This document shows, piece by piece, positions 1 through 8,004 of a stretch of 64,000 bases of DNA. The notes under the pieces are model-generated. The model was not told the DNA's origin and ran no database searches. It saw only the letters and a list, made by a program, of their open reading frames with translations. Position numbers and translations under genes: made by a program. The stretch's first letter is position 1; every line of letters begins with the position of its first letter. Source of the stretch: Methylomagnum ishizawai (GTDB taxonomy: Bacteria > Pseudomonadota > Gammaproteobacteria > Methylococcales > Methylococcaceae); assembly GCF_019670005.1 (NCBI RefSeq), contig NZ_AP019783.1, forward strand, positions 1,012,501 through 1,076,500, written 5' to 3'.

Positions 1-239
1 CGGTCCAGTTTGTCGTTGATGGCTTGCTCTGCCCGTTGCGCGTGGACGGCGGCTTTGTTGGCACCGGCTTCGGCTTCCTGCGCGGTGGATAAAGCTTCAT
101 CCGCAGCGGTTTTCACGGCGGAAACTTCCGATTTCAGACTATCGATTTGGGTTTGTATCTTGCCGACATCGGATTTGTTGGCGCAGCTGCCGAGCAGTGC
201 GCTCAATACCAGAATCATGGGGAGTGAAAGGCTTTTCAT
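1..239 (-). CDS. Lpp/OprI-like alanine-zipper lipoprotein, 3' part cut by window edge
   Basis: About 79 codons from an ATG at 239 run leftward off the window with no stop. The protein begins MKSLSLPMILVLSALLGSC, a lipoprotein signal with lipobox LGSC, then a short polar linker and a long Ala-rich heptad region (ADEALSTAQEAEAGANKAA) typical of outer-membrane alanine-zipper lipoproteins. An AGGAG ribosome site precedes the start. It is closely similar to the next gene (517-813), and the non-coding sequence upstream is also similar, so the two are a tandem duplication. Its role is presumably envelope tethering or stability, by family resemblance only. The C-terminus is not visible. Confidence 0.75.
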   Translation of the reverse strand, partial: MKSLSLPMILVLSALLGSCANKSDVGKIQTQIDSLKSEVSAVKTAADEALSTAQEAEAGANKAAVHAQRAEQAINDKLD

Positions 240-516
240 AGGCGATGCTCCTGTGAGAGTGGAATAACCGAATTTGAGCGATGCTTGTAAATTATGCGGG
301 TTATCGCCGTGAGTGGGGGGGCTGGATGCCTGTGAATATTTACATTGACTTTGCTGTTTGTTTGATGTTCGGTGCGAATGTGAATTCGGCCTTCCGTAAC
401 TATGCTCTAGCGGGGGGTCAAGCATCTAAACTGCGCCGGAACTCTCTCCCTAACACGTTTTATCTTGGCTTACGCTCTGGACATTGACGTCTATGAACGC
501 TCTGAGATATCCATGA
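240..516. other. intergenic region between duplicated lipoprotein genes
   Basis: No convincing gene. The part next to the left lipoprotein start (240-420) matches the region 814-990 upstream of the second lipoprotein gene, including the shared stretch TGTGAATATTTACATTGAC, so the upstream regulatory region was duplicated with the gene. The 68-codon open frame on the plus strand here is not preserved as a coding frame in the second copy and was not called. Confidence 0.6.
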
Positions 517-813
517 TTACCACCGACAGCTTTTCCTGGAGCCACGGTCCAAGCAGCCTTTCTTGAAGTAGTTACCGTCCAGTTTGTCATTGATGTCCTG
601 CTCCACGTACTGCGCGGCGCGTGCGGCTTTGTTGGCATAGGCTTCGGCTGCTTGGGCGGTGGATAAGGCTTCATCCGCAGTGGCCTTCACGGTGGAAACA
701 TCCGATTTCAACCCATCGATTTGGGTTTGTATCTTGCCGACATCGGATTTATTGGCGCAGCTCGCGAGCAGTGCGCTCAATATCAGAATTATGGGAAGCG
801 GAAGGCTTTTCAT
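517..813 (-). CDS. Lpp/OprI-like alanine-zipper lipoprotein
   Basis: A 98-residue predicted outer-membrane lipoprotein. Residues 1-19 form a lipoprotein signal ending in lipobox LASC (Cys19). Residues 20-45 are polar, with DVGKIQTQIDGLKSDVS. Residues 46-75 are an Ala-rich coiled coil (ADEALSTAQAAEAYANKAA). The C-terminal tail (KKGCLDRGSRKSCRW) is basic and contains two Cys; it does not look like the lysine-ended tail of classic Lpp, so covalent peptidoglycan linkage cannot be assumed. The start is supported by CAGGAG seven bases upstream. It is a tandem paralogue of the truncated gene at the left edge. Confidence 0.8.
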   Translation of the reverse strand: MKSLPLPIILILSALLASCANKSDVGKIQTQIDGLKSDVSTVKATADEALSTAQAAEAYANKAARAAQYVEQDINDKLDGNYFKKGCLDRGSRKSCRW

Positions 814-1040
814 AGGCGATGCTCCTGAGGGGGTGGAATAACCTGAATGAGCGATACCTGTAAATTATGCGGGTTCTTGTCGTGTGCAGGGAGGCCGGAT
901 GTCTGTGAATATTTACATTGACTTTGGTGGTGATTTGATACCTGGGGTGATGGGTATTCGGCTTTCCGCAGCCCTGGCTCTGGCGGGGGGTGGCGAAGCT
1001 CCGTAAACTGCGCCCCAACTTTCCCAAAGGAACGCCCGCC

Positions 1041-2210
1041 ATGTCCCGCCCCATCCCCGACCTCCTCGCCCGCATCCGCGCCCTGATCGCCCTGCCCACG
1101 GTCAGTTGCACCGATCCCCGCCACGACCAGAGCAATTTGCCGGTCATCCACCTGCTGGCCGAATGGCTGGAAGCCGTGGGTTTCCGCGCCGAAATCATGC
1201 CGGTCGGGGATGGCAAGGCCAATCTGGTCGCGACCTTCGGCGGTCCCGCCGACCAGCCCGGCGGCTTGGTGCTGTCCGGCCACACCGACACCGTGCCCTG
1301 CGATCCCGGACTTTGGACTTCCGACCCGTTCCGGGCCACCGAGCGCGACGGGCGTATCTACGGTCTCGGCAGTTGCGATATGAAAGGCTTCTTCTCGCTC
1401 GCCATCGAGGCCGCACTGCGCTATGAAGCCCAGGCTTATCGACGCCCCTTGGTGATCCTCGCCACCGCCGACGAGGAAAGTTCCATGTCCGGCGCCCGCG
1501 CCCTCCTGGCCGAGAACCGGCGCTTGGGTCGGCAGGCCGTCATCGGCGAACCCACCGGACTCAAGCCCATCCGCCTGCACAAGGGCGTGATGATGGAAGC
1601 CATCACCGTGAAGGGCCGGGCGGGCCATTCCAGCGACCCGGCGCTAGGCGCGAACGCCCTCGACGGGATGCACGCCGTGATAAGCGAACTCCTGGCTTTC
1701 CGCGCCGAACTCAAGGCCAAGCATCGCCATCCGGCGTTCAAGGTCGATTACCCGACCTTGAACCTGGGCTCCATCCACGGCGGCGACAATCCCAACCGCA
1801 TCTGCGGCTGCTGCGAAACCCAGATCGATATCCGGCCCTTGCCCGGCATGGATTTGGAGGAATTGCACCAAGTCCTGGCAAACCGGCTGGCCCCGGTGCT
1901 GGCGGGCCATCCCGGCCTGTCGTTGGAACTGCGCCGCTTGTTCGCGGGGCTGCCGCCGTTCGAGACGCCCGCCGGGGCCGGGATCGTCCGCGCCTGCGAG
2001 GAATTCACCGGGCAGGGGTCCGATGCCGTGGCGTTCGGTACCGAAGCGCCTTTCCTCAGCCAGTTGGGGATGGATACCGTGGTCATGGGGCCAGGCTTTA
2101 TCGACCAGGCCCACCAGCCCGATGAATACCTGCCGCTGGACCATATCGCCCCCGGCGTCGAAGTGCTGGGCCGCTTGATCGAACGTTTCTGCCTGCATCC
2201 CGCCGCATGA
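1041..2210 (+). CDS. argE: acetylornithine deacetylase
   Basis: A 389-residue M20-family metallopeptidase that hydrolyses N-acetylornithine to ornithine in the cytoplasm (arginine pathway). Visible metal-site motifs are SGHTDTVP (first His/Asp), CDMKGF with the bridging Asp, and the catalytic/metal pair ADEESS. The dimerisation (lid) domain lies between about residues 175 and 295. The open frame extends further upstream, but ATG 1041 fits the family N-terminus (MSRPIPDLLARIRAL) and has AAAGGAA upstream. It overlaps the next gene by ATGA, so translation with argA is likely coupled. Confidence 0.95.
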   Translation: MSRPIPDLLARIRALIALPTVSCTDPRHDQSNLPVIHLLAEWLEAVGFRAEIMPVGDGKANLVATFGGPADQPGGLVLSGHTDTVPCDPGLWTSDPFRATERDGRIYGLGSCDMKGFFSLAIEAALRYEAQAYRRPLVILATADEESSMSGARALLAENRRLGRQAVIGEPTGLKPIRLHKGVMMEAITVKGRAGHSSDPALGANALDGMHAVISELLAFRAELKAKHRHPAFKVDYPTLNLGSIHGGDNPNRICGCCETQIDIRPLPGMDLEELHQVLANRLAPVLAGHPGLSLELRRLFAGLPPFETPAGAGIVRACEEFTGQGSDAVAFGTEAPFLSQLGMDTVVMGPGFIDQAHQPDEYLPLDHIAPGVEVLGRLIERFCLHPAA

Positions 2211-3520
2211 TGAAGCCATCCGATTTCGTCCGCTGGTTCCGCGGTTCCTCGCCCTATATCCACGCCCATCGTGGCAAGACCTTCGTCATCTATTTCGGCG
2301 GCGAGGCGCTCGGCGATCCCCGGTTCGCCGATCTGGTCCACGATTTCGCCTTGCTCAATAGCCTGGGAGTGCGGCTGGTGCTGGTGCATGGCATCCGTCC
2401 GCAGATCGATAGCCGTCTCGCCCGCCAAGGCTGCCAAGCCCAATACCAGAACGGCCTGCGCATCACCGACCGGGCCGCGCTGGAATGCGTGAAGGAAGCG
2501 GCGGGCACGGTGCGGGTGGAGATCGAAGCGCTGTTTTCGACCGGGGTGGCCAATTCGCCCATGGCCGGGGCGCGGGTGCGGGTGGCGTCCGGCAATTTCG
2601 TCACCGCCAAGCCGGTGGGGGTGCGCGATGGGGTGGATTTCCAGCATACCGGCGAGGTGCGCCGGGTTGATGCCGAGGGGCTGAACGCCGTGTTGGCGCG
2701 GGGCGATGTGGCTTTGCTGTCCGCCGTCGGCTATTCCCCGACCGGGGAAATCTTCAACCTGCGTTCCGAGCAGGTCGCCACCGCCGCCGCCATCGCGCTC
2801 AAGGCCGACAAACTGCTGTTGCTGACCGAGGAGGAATGCCTGTCCTTGCGCGAAGACCGCTTGCTGCGCCAAATCACCACCGCCGAGGCCCGCGCCTTGC
2901 TGGGCGAGGCCGATACCTTGGCCCCGGAAGTGGCCCCGCATCTCAAGGCGGCGGTCCAGGCTTGCGAGGCGGGCGTGGGGCGGGCGCATGTGCTGGACCG
3001 CCATATCGACGGGGCCATCCTGCTGGAATTATTCACCCGCGACGGCGTGGGCACCTTGGTCAGCCGCGCCCCGTTCGAGACCTTGCGGGCGGCGCTGGTG
3101 CAGGATGTGCCGGGGATTTTGGATTTGCTGCGGCCCTTGGAGCAGAAGGGCGTCCTCGTCACCCGCTCCCGCGAGCGGCTGGAATCGGATATCGGCGATT
3201 ACACCGTGATCGAGCGCGACGGGATGATCGTCGGTTGCGCGGCGCTGCACCGTTTTCCCGAGGCGCGGATGGGCGAATTGGCCTGTCTGGCCCTGCACGA
3301 TGATTATCGCGGCGAGAACCGGGGCGAGCGCCTGTTGGCGCATATCGAGGGGAAGGCGGTCGCGATGGGGTTCGAGCGCTTGTTCGTGCTGACGACCCAG
3401 ACCGCCCATTGGTTCCGCGAGCGCGGGTTCGAGCCTGCCGAGGTGGCGGATTTGCCGGAAACCCGGCGGGCCGCCTACAACCCCCGGCGCAATTCCAAGG
3501 TCTTGATTAAAAGCCTGTGA
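2207..3520 (+). CDS. argA: amino-acid N-acetyltransferase (N-acetylglutamate synthase)
   Basis: A 437-residue classical ArgA that acetylates glutamate with acetyl-CoA, the first step of arginine synthesis. The N-terminal two-thirds are an amino-acid-kinase fold (IYFGGEALGDPRF, then LVLVHGIRPQID), which in this family binds arginine for feedback inhibition. The last 140 residues are a GNAT acetyltransferase (RGENRGERLLAHIE, then FVLTTQTAHWFRERGF). The start overlaps the argE stop by four bases. ArgE next to ArgA suggests the linear acetylation route rather than ArgJ recycling; argJ is not in the window. Confidence 0.95.
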   Translation: MMKPSDFVRWFRGSSPYIHAHRGKTFVIYFGGEALGDPRFADLVHDFALLNSLGVRLVLVHGIRPQIDSRLARQGCQAQYQNGLRITDRAALECVKEAAGTVRVEIEALFSTGVANSPMAGARVRVASGNFVTAKPVGVRDGVDFQHTGEVRRVDAEGLNAVLARGDVALLSAVGYSPTGEIFNLRSEQVATAAAIALKADKLLLLTEEECLSLREDRLLRQITTAEARALLGEADTLAPEVAPHLKAAVQACEAGVGRAHVLDRHIDGAILLELFTRDGVGTLVSRAPFETLRAALVQDVPGILDLLRPLEQKGVLVTRSRERLESDIGDYTVIERDGMIVGCAALHRFPEARMGELACLALHDDYRGENRGERLLAHIEGKAVAMGFERLFVLTTQTAHWFRERGFEPAEVADLPETRRAAYNPRRNSKVLIKSL

Positions 3521-3644
3521 CGGGGCGGATGTCATCGCTTCGTTGCGCGACCGACATCGACCCGCAACGTCCCGGCAGGATAATCCGCGCCGGGAAACCG
3601 GATGCATATCAAGTTTTGCGCCCAGACTGACCAAGGACGGTCTA

Positions 3645-3662
3645 CCCCGCTTCCGGGCGGGG
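3645..3662 (+). terminator. GC hairpin downstream of argA (possible terminator)
   Basis: CCCCGC (3645-3650), a six-base TTCCGG loop, then GCGGGG (3657-3662). There is no T-run after it, so it could be a Rho-dependent end, a barrier between the convergent argA and kinase genes, or simply GC-rich background. The 183-base gap between argA and the convergent gene holds no gene that I can support. Confidence 0.25.
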
Positions 3663-3703
3663 GAATCGGCCCGCCCCAAGGGCGTGTTCCCCCGCCCGTC
3701 CGC

Positions 3704-5269
3704 TCACCCGGCGGCAATCGCCGAGGCCCAGGTCTCCACCGACACCTTCCCGCCCATATCCACCACGAGCGCGTGCCCGCGCTCGTCCCCGCCCAGGGGT
3801 TCCCGTCGCGCCGTTTGCCGGTCCAATACGGCGAGGTCGGCTTCCGAGGCGTCGGTCCCGGCCAGATGGCGGGCGCGGACACGGGCGCGCAAGGTTTCCG
3901 GCGGCGCTTGGCAATCGAGGATCAGGAACCGGGCACTGTGGCGCTCGGCCAGTTGGCGCTGGGCTTCCCGGTGTTCGCGTTGGAGGAAGGTCGCGTCCAT
4001 CACCACCGGATACCCGGCCTCCAGCAAAATTCCGCCCAATTCCGCCAGCCGCCCGTAGGTCCGCGCCGTCATATCGGGACCATAGAGTCCCGCGCCCAGC
4101 GCCCCATCGCTACGGGCCGTGGCGGATAGGCCCGCCAGCCGTTTGCGTTCCACATCGGAGCGCAGGCGGATGGCGGGCAGGGTTTCGGCCAGCCGGGCGG
4201 CGAGCTGGGATTTGCCGCTGCCGGAAAGGCCGTGGGTGATGTAAAGCCTGGGTGGCTTGGGTTGGATCAGCCGCAATCCGTAGTCCAGATAGCGGCGGCA
4301 GCGGGCGTGGAGCGCGGCGCGTTGTGCCGGGTCGCCGGTTGGCTGCCACGACAGCGCGGCGATCTTGGCGCGGACCAGCGCCCGATACAGCCGGTAATAA
4401 TCGAACAGCGCCATCCCGGCATAATCGCCGGTGATTTCCAGAGTTTGGTTGAGCAACCGATAGGCCAGGGCGGGACAGCCCCGCGCTTCCAAATCCATGA
4501 CCACGAAGGCCAGTTCGTCCAGGGTGTCGATCCAGCGCAGTGCCTCGCTGAATTCGATGGCGTCGAACAGGGTCGGGCGTCCGTCGATCAGGGCGATATT
4601 GCCGAGGTGCAAATCGCCATGGCATTCGCGGATGAAACCGTCGCGCTTGCGTTGGGCGAGCCGGGGTTCCAGCCGGATATATTCGGCTTCGGTCCAAGTA
4701 CGCAGAATGTCGAGATCGGCGCTGTCGGCGGGCGAGCCCAATAACGGGCGCAACTGGGTGAAGTTGAATTCGGCGGCGCGGTGTTGTTGCTCGGGAAGCC
4801 CGTGGCCGTCGCTGGCGCTGGCCTGGGCTATGCCGTCGTGGAAAGCGGCGAGGTGGGCGGCCAGGGCGTCGATGTGTTGGGGGAGCAGATTTCCGGTTTC
4901 CGCCATCGTCCCGAACAGCGCATCGGCGTCGAAGCGGCGCATTTTCACGGCATATTCGATGGGGATGCCGGGGCCGTCCATACGCGGTTGCCGGGGATCG
5001 CCGACGATGGGCACGACGGCGAGATAAAGATCGGGGGCGTGGCGGCGGTTCAGCCGCAATTCGGCTTGGCAGGCGGCTTGCCGCCGTTCCAGGGTGGAGA
5101 AATCGAGGAAGCCGAAATCGACCGGCTTCTTGATCTTGTAGGCGAACTCCCCGGCCAGCAGTACCCAGGAAATATGGGTTTCGGCGAGTTGGACCGGGCC
5201 GCTGGGATGGCCGTAGGCCGCGGGCCTCAGCAAGCCTCCGAGCCAGGGCGGGCGGGGCGGTTCAGGCAT
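3704..5269 (-). CDS. fused aminoglycoside phosphotransferase-like / P-loop kinase protein
   Basis: 521 residues. The N-terminal part (about 1-330) is an APH/choline-kinase-like phosphotransferase with catalytic loop CHGDLHLGNI near residue 217 and metal-binding DAIEFSE shortly after. The C-terminal part (about 335-500) is a P-loop NTPase with Walker A GLSGSGKS near residue 346 and a basic region FLQREHREAQRQ. This fusion is a known conserved type of unknown substrate; the aminoglycoside-kinase name is only a domain label, and there is no reason to infer resistance. The start ATG at 5269 overlaps the 3' end of rnd by eight bases, so the two form an operon. Confidence 0.85.
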   Translation of the reverse strand: MPEPPRPPWLGGLLRPAAYGHPSGPVQLAETHISWVLLAGEFAYKIKKPVDFGFLDFSTLERRQAACQAELRLNRRHAPDLYLAVVPIVGDPRQPRMDGPGIPIEYAVKMRRFDADALFGTMAETGNLLPQHIDALAAHLAAFHDGIAQASASDGHGLPEQQHRAAEFNFTQLRPLLGSPADSADLDILRTWTEAEYIRLEPRLAQRKRDGFIRECHGDLHLGNIALIDGRPTLFDAIEFSEALRWIDTLDELAFVVMDLEARGCPALAYRLLNQTLEITGDYAGMALFDYYRLYRALVRAKIAALSWQPTGDPAQRAALHARCRRYLDYGLRLIQPKPPRLYITHGLSGSGKSQLAARLAETLPAIRLRSDVERKRLAGLSATARSDGALGAGLYGPDMTARTYGRLAELGGILLEAGYPVVMDATFLQREHREAQRQLAERHSARFLILDCQAPPETLRARVRARHLAGTDASEADLAVLDRQTARREPLGGDERGHALVVDMGGKVSVETWASAIAAG

Positions 5270-6425
5270 AGTGCTGGATGTGGAGCAGGCCGTCGCTGAC
5301 GCTGATGTGGCATTCCCCGTGGAGCAGGGCGGCCAATTCCTCCCCGGCCATGGTTTTGCGCCAGCCCTTCAGCAGCCGGGAATCCTGGGGCTCGTCCAGG
5401 AGTTGCTCCAAATCCTTGCGGCCCGCCAGGATGGCGGGATTCAGCGTGTGCTGCGCGGCGCGTAGCCGGACCACCGCGCTCAGCAGGTCCAGCAAGGCTT
5501 CCTGTTCGGGCGGGCGGCGGGCGGAACGGGCTTTCCATTCCAGTGGGGGCGGGGGCTGGTCGCGTCCGGCCAGGATGGTTTTGCACAGGGTGTTGCCGTA
5601 GCGCTTGAGGGTGCGTTCCTCCAGGCCCCGGATGCGCTTGAGTTCTTCCGGCGTGGTGGGCGAGAGCCGGGCCAGGTCGAGCAGCGCCTCGTCGCGGACC
5701 ACCCAGTTACGGGGAATATCCTGTTCGCGGGCGGTGGTTTCGCGCCAAGCCGCCAAGGCCCGCAACGCGGAAAGTTGGCGGCTTTTCAGGGTCTGCACCC
5801 CGCCGATGCGTTGCCAGGCCAACTCGGGCGGACTTTCGTAGAGTTCCGGGTTCAGCAGCGCCGTGAAATCGTCTTCCAACCAATCCAGCCGTCCCAGGGC
5901 TTCCAGTTTTCCCCGCAGCGCTTGATAGGCCGCGCCCAGATAAATCACATCGTCCGCCGCGTAGCGCAACTGCGCTTCCGACAAGGGCCGCAAGGACCAA
6001 TCGGTGCGGGTGTGGCTCTTGCCCAAGGAAACGCCGAGGATTTCGGCCACCAACCCCGCGTAGCTGATTTGCTCGGCCAGGCCGACCAGGGGCGCGGCGA
6101 TTTGGGTGTCGAAAATGGGGGCGGGTAGTTTGTTCCATATCTGGTAGAAGATTTCCAAGTCCTGCCGTCCGGCGTGGAAGACCTTGGTGATGGCGGGGTC
6201 GAACAAGAGGGCGGCGAGCGGTTCCAAGTCGTCGATGGCCAGGGGATCGATGCAGGCCACCTGCGGGCCGCAGGCGATCTGCAATAGGCAGAATTTGGGG
6301 TAATAGGTCTTTTCGCGCAGGAATTCGGTATCCACGGCCAGCCAGTCGGCATCTTGCAGGGCGGCGCAGAATTCCCGCAGATGGGCGGTGGAGTCGATGA
6401 AAACGGTGTGGGGCTGGGCATTCAT
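5262..6425 (-). CDS. rnd: ribonuclease D
   Basis: A 387-residue 3'-5' exoribonuclease of the DEDD family that trims tRNA precursors and other small RNAs. The first exonuclease motif DTEFLREKTYYPKF is near residue 32 and the last, YAADDVIYL, near residue 167. An HRDC domain follows (about 205-290), with a second HRDC-like segment towards the C-terminus. Length matches the E. coli enzyme. It is first in a two-gene leftward operon and divergent from the tRNA genes at 6662. Confidence 0.95.
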   Translation of the reverse strand: MNAQPHTVFIDSTAHLREFCAALQDADWLAVDTEFLREKTYYPKFCLLQIACGPQVACIDPLAIDDLEPLAALLFDPAITKVFHAGRQDLEIFYQIWNKLPAPIFDTQIAAPLVGLAEQISYAGLVAEILGVSLGKSHTRTDWSLRPLSEAQLRYAADDVIYLGAAYQALRGKLEALGRLDWLEDDFTALLNPELYESPPELAWQRIGGVQTLKSRQLSALRALAAWRETTAREQDIPRNWVVRDEALLDLARLSPTTPEELKRIRGLEERTLKRYGNTLCKTILAGRDQPPPPLEWKARSARRPPEQEALLDLLSAVVRLRAAQHTLNPAILAGRKDLEQLLDEPQDSRLLKGWRKTMAGEELAALLHGECHISVSDGLLHIQHYA

Positions 6426-6617
6426 AGGTGTGGATCGCTGGGCTTTGAATCTTGCGGGCTATTATAGGGCCAAGGCCTGGGAGCGCATTGCTTAGACGGA
6501 TTGGCTTATGCGCCGGTGCCCTGGACGCCCGTAGGTTCAAATACGGCGAACACAAATAGCGGAGCGGATAGGGAAGGGAAGCTCGATCGGCGGGATATGA
6601 AAATTTTTGCCGAATGG

Positions 6618-6646
6618 TTGACACGGCTAGGCTATCCATAGATAAT
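6618..6646 (+). promoter_or_regulatory. sigma-70 promoter of the tRNA-Arg/tRNA-Asn unit
   Basis: A perfect -35 TTGACA (6618-6623), a 17-base spacer and -10 GATAAT (6641-6646). The expected start falls just before tRNA-Arg at 6662. It is one of the best promoter matches in the window. Confidence 0.8.
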
Positions 6647-6661
6647 TCTTGCTTCCACAGC

Positions 6662-6738
6662 GCGCCCGTAGCTCAGTTGGATAGAGTACCTGGCTACGAA
6701 CTAGGTGGTCGGGAGTTCGAATCTCTCCGGGCGCGCCA
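6662..6738 (+). tRNA. tRNA-Arg (anticodon ACG)
   Basis: 77 nt. Acceptor GCGCCCG (6662-6668) pairs with CGGGCGC (6728-6734), followed by G and an encoded CCA. D arm GCTCAGTTGGATAGAGT; anticodon loop CTACGAA with ACG; T arm GGGAG-TTCGAAT-CTCTC. Closely resembles E. coli tRNA-Arg(ACG), whose A34 is deaminated to inosine to read CGU/CGC/CGA. Confidence 0.97.
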
Positions 6739-6780
6739 CTTTTTCCCCAAAGCGGATACTGTGGGAAATCCAGATACCAA

Positions 6781-6856
6781 TCCCCTGTAGCTCAGTCGGT
6801 AGAGCAGGTGACTGTTAATCACCGGGTCGGCGGTTCGAGCCCGTCCGGGGGAGCCA
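6781..6856 (+). tRNA. tRNA-Asn (anticodon GTT)
   Basis: 76 nt. Acceptor TCCCCTG (6781-6787) pairs with CGGGGGA (6846-6852) including one T-G pair, then G and an encoded CCA. Anticodon loop CTGTTAA gives GTT; T loop TTCGAGC. It lies 42 bases after tRNA-Arg and shares its promoter. Confidence 0.97.
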
Positions 6857-6863
6857 AATCGAA

Positions 6864-6893
6864 AAGGCTTGCGAAAACGCAAGCCTTTTTTCT
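6864..6893 (+). terminator. intrinsic terminator after tRNA-Asn
   Basis: AAGGCTTGCG (6864-6873), AAAA loop, CGCAAGCCTT (6878-6887), then a T-rich tail. A perfect ten-base stem with a T-tract directly after a tRNA gene is a classic Rho-independent terminator. Confidence 0.95.
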
Positions 6894-6951
6894 TTTCGTA
6901 AGCCGTGATCTTGCCGCGCCGTTTTAGGCCGGTCGATGTGACGGCCCTCTA

Positions 6952-6980
6952 TTGACAGCCAAGCGTCCTTCGCTTAAATT
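6952..6980 (+). promoter_or_regulatory. candidate str-operon promoter
   Basis: A perfect -35 TTGACA (6952-6957), then TAAATT at 6975-6980 with a 17-base spacer as -10 (four of six). It lies about 115 bases before rpsL, leaving a roughly 110-base leader that could carry regulation. No other convincing promoter is seen before rpsL. Confidence 0.65.
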
Positions 6981-7096
6981 TGCCCGCTTTACCAGCGGGT
7001 CCAGGTGGGGCTTTTGCGGCGAAACGTGAAAGAATAAAGCCGCCGCTTGGCTGGGTTGGGATTCCAGGGGTTGAGCAATATCGGAGTTTTTTGGAA

Positions 7097-7471
7097 ATGA
7101 CCACGATTAATCAGTTGGTTCGTAAGCCGCGAGTACGCAAGAAAGAGAAAAGCAACGTGCCTGCGCTTGAGGGTTGCCCGCAGCGGCGTGGGGTTTGTAC
7201 TCGTGTCTATACGACGACTCCGAAAAAGCCCAATTCGGCGTTGAGGAAAGTGGCCCGCGTGCGGCTGACCAACGGTGCCGAAGTCAGTAGCTATATCGGT
7301 GGCGAAGGCCACAACCTGCAAGAACACTCCGTGGTCTTGATCCGCGGCGGTCGTGTCAAGGACTTGCCTGGCGTGCGTTACCACGTTGTGCGCGGCAGCC
7401 TCGATACCGCCGGTGTGCAGAAGCGTCGCCAAGGCCGTTCCAAGTACGGCGCGAAGAGACCGAAAAGTTAA
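7097..7471 (+). CDS. rpsL: 30S ribosomal protein S12
   Basis: 124 residues, exactly the usual length. Contains the decoding-centre loops PNSALRK and [11 protein letters not shown], where streptomycin-resistance substitutions and the conserved Asp methylthiolation occur in other bacteria. The frame is open for 39 codons upstream, but [12 protein letters not shown] is the family N-terminus. First gene of the str-S10-spc-alpha run, 17 bases before rpsG. Confidence 0.98.
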   Translation: MTTINQLVRKPRVRKKEKSNVPALEGCPQRRGVCTRVYTTTPKKPNSALRKVARVRLTNGAEVSSYIGGEGHNLQEHSVVLIRGGRVKDLPGVRYHVVRGSLDTAGVQKRRQGRSKYGAKRPKS

Positions 7472-7488
7472 TTAAGGCTGGATAAGTC

Positions 7489-7962
7489 ATGTCAAGAAGA
7501 AGAGTTTCCCAGAAAAGAGAATTGATTCCCGACCCGCGTTTCGGCAGCGAAACCCTCGCTAGGTTCGTGAACATGCTGATGGTGAGCGGCAAGAAGTCGG
7601 TGGCCGAGCAGGTCGTCTATGGCGCTCTCGATCAAATCCAGGCCAAGAACAGCCAAGCTTCCTCGCTTGACGTCCTGCAAAGGGCCTTGGACAACGTCCA
7701 ACCCTTGGTGGAAGTGAAATCCCGCCGCGTCGGTGGTGCCACCTATCAGGTGCCAGTCGAAGTGCGTCCTTCCCGCCGCGTGGCTTTGGCGATGCGCTGG
7801 TTGATCGATTCCGCCCGCAAGCGCAGTGAAAAAGGCATGGTCGCCAAACTGGCCGGCGAACTGCTGGACGCTCACGAAAACCGGGGCTCGGCGGTCAAGA
7901 AGCGTGAAGATACGCATAGAATGGCCGAAGCCAATAAGGCATTTTCCCATTATCGCTGGTGA
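7489..7962 (+). CDS. rpsG: 30S ribosomal protein S7
   Basis: 157 residues. Nucleates assembly of the 30S head by binding the 3' domain of 16S rRNA and contacts the E-site t[23 protein letters not shown] and [17 protein letters not shown] are the conserved blocks. In E. coli S7 represses the str operon; whether the rpsL-rpsG spacer here carries that site cannot be judged by eye. Confidence 0.98.
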   Translation: MSRRRVSQKRELIPDPRFGSETLARFVNMLMVSGKKSVAEQVVYGALDQIQAKNSQASSLDVLQRALDNVQPLVEVKSRRVGGATYQVPVEVRPSRRVALAMRWLIDSARKRSEKGMVAKLAGELLDAHENRGSAVKKREDTHRMAEANKAFSHYRW

Positions 7963-8004
7963 TGTAAGCCGGTGTAGGCAAGCAATCCAATCGAGGACCC
8001 GGCA

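Noticed and set aside
281-487. 68-codon open frame on the plus strand between the lipoprotein genes
   Set aside because: The homologous region upstream of the second lipoprotein does not preserve this frame, and there is no ribosome site.
749-1628. Long minus-strand frames over the argE region
   Set aside because: They lie antisense to a well-supported metallopeptidase gene and reflect GC-rich codon structure; no family content.
3704-5269. Antibiotic-resistance gene
   Set aside because: The aminoglycoside phosphotransferase label is only a fold; fused family members next to housekeeping genes are not resistance determinants.
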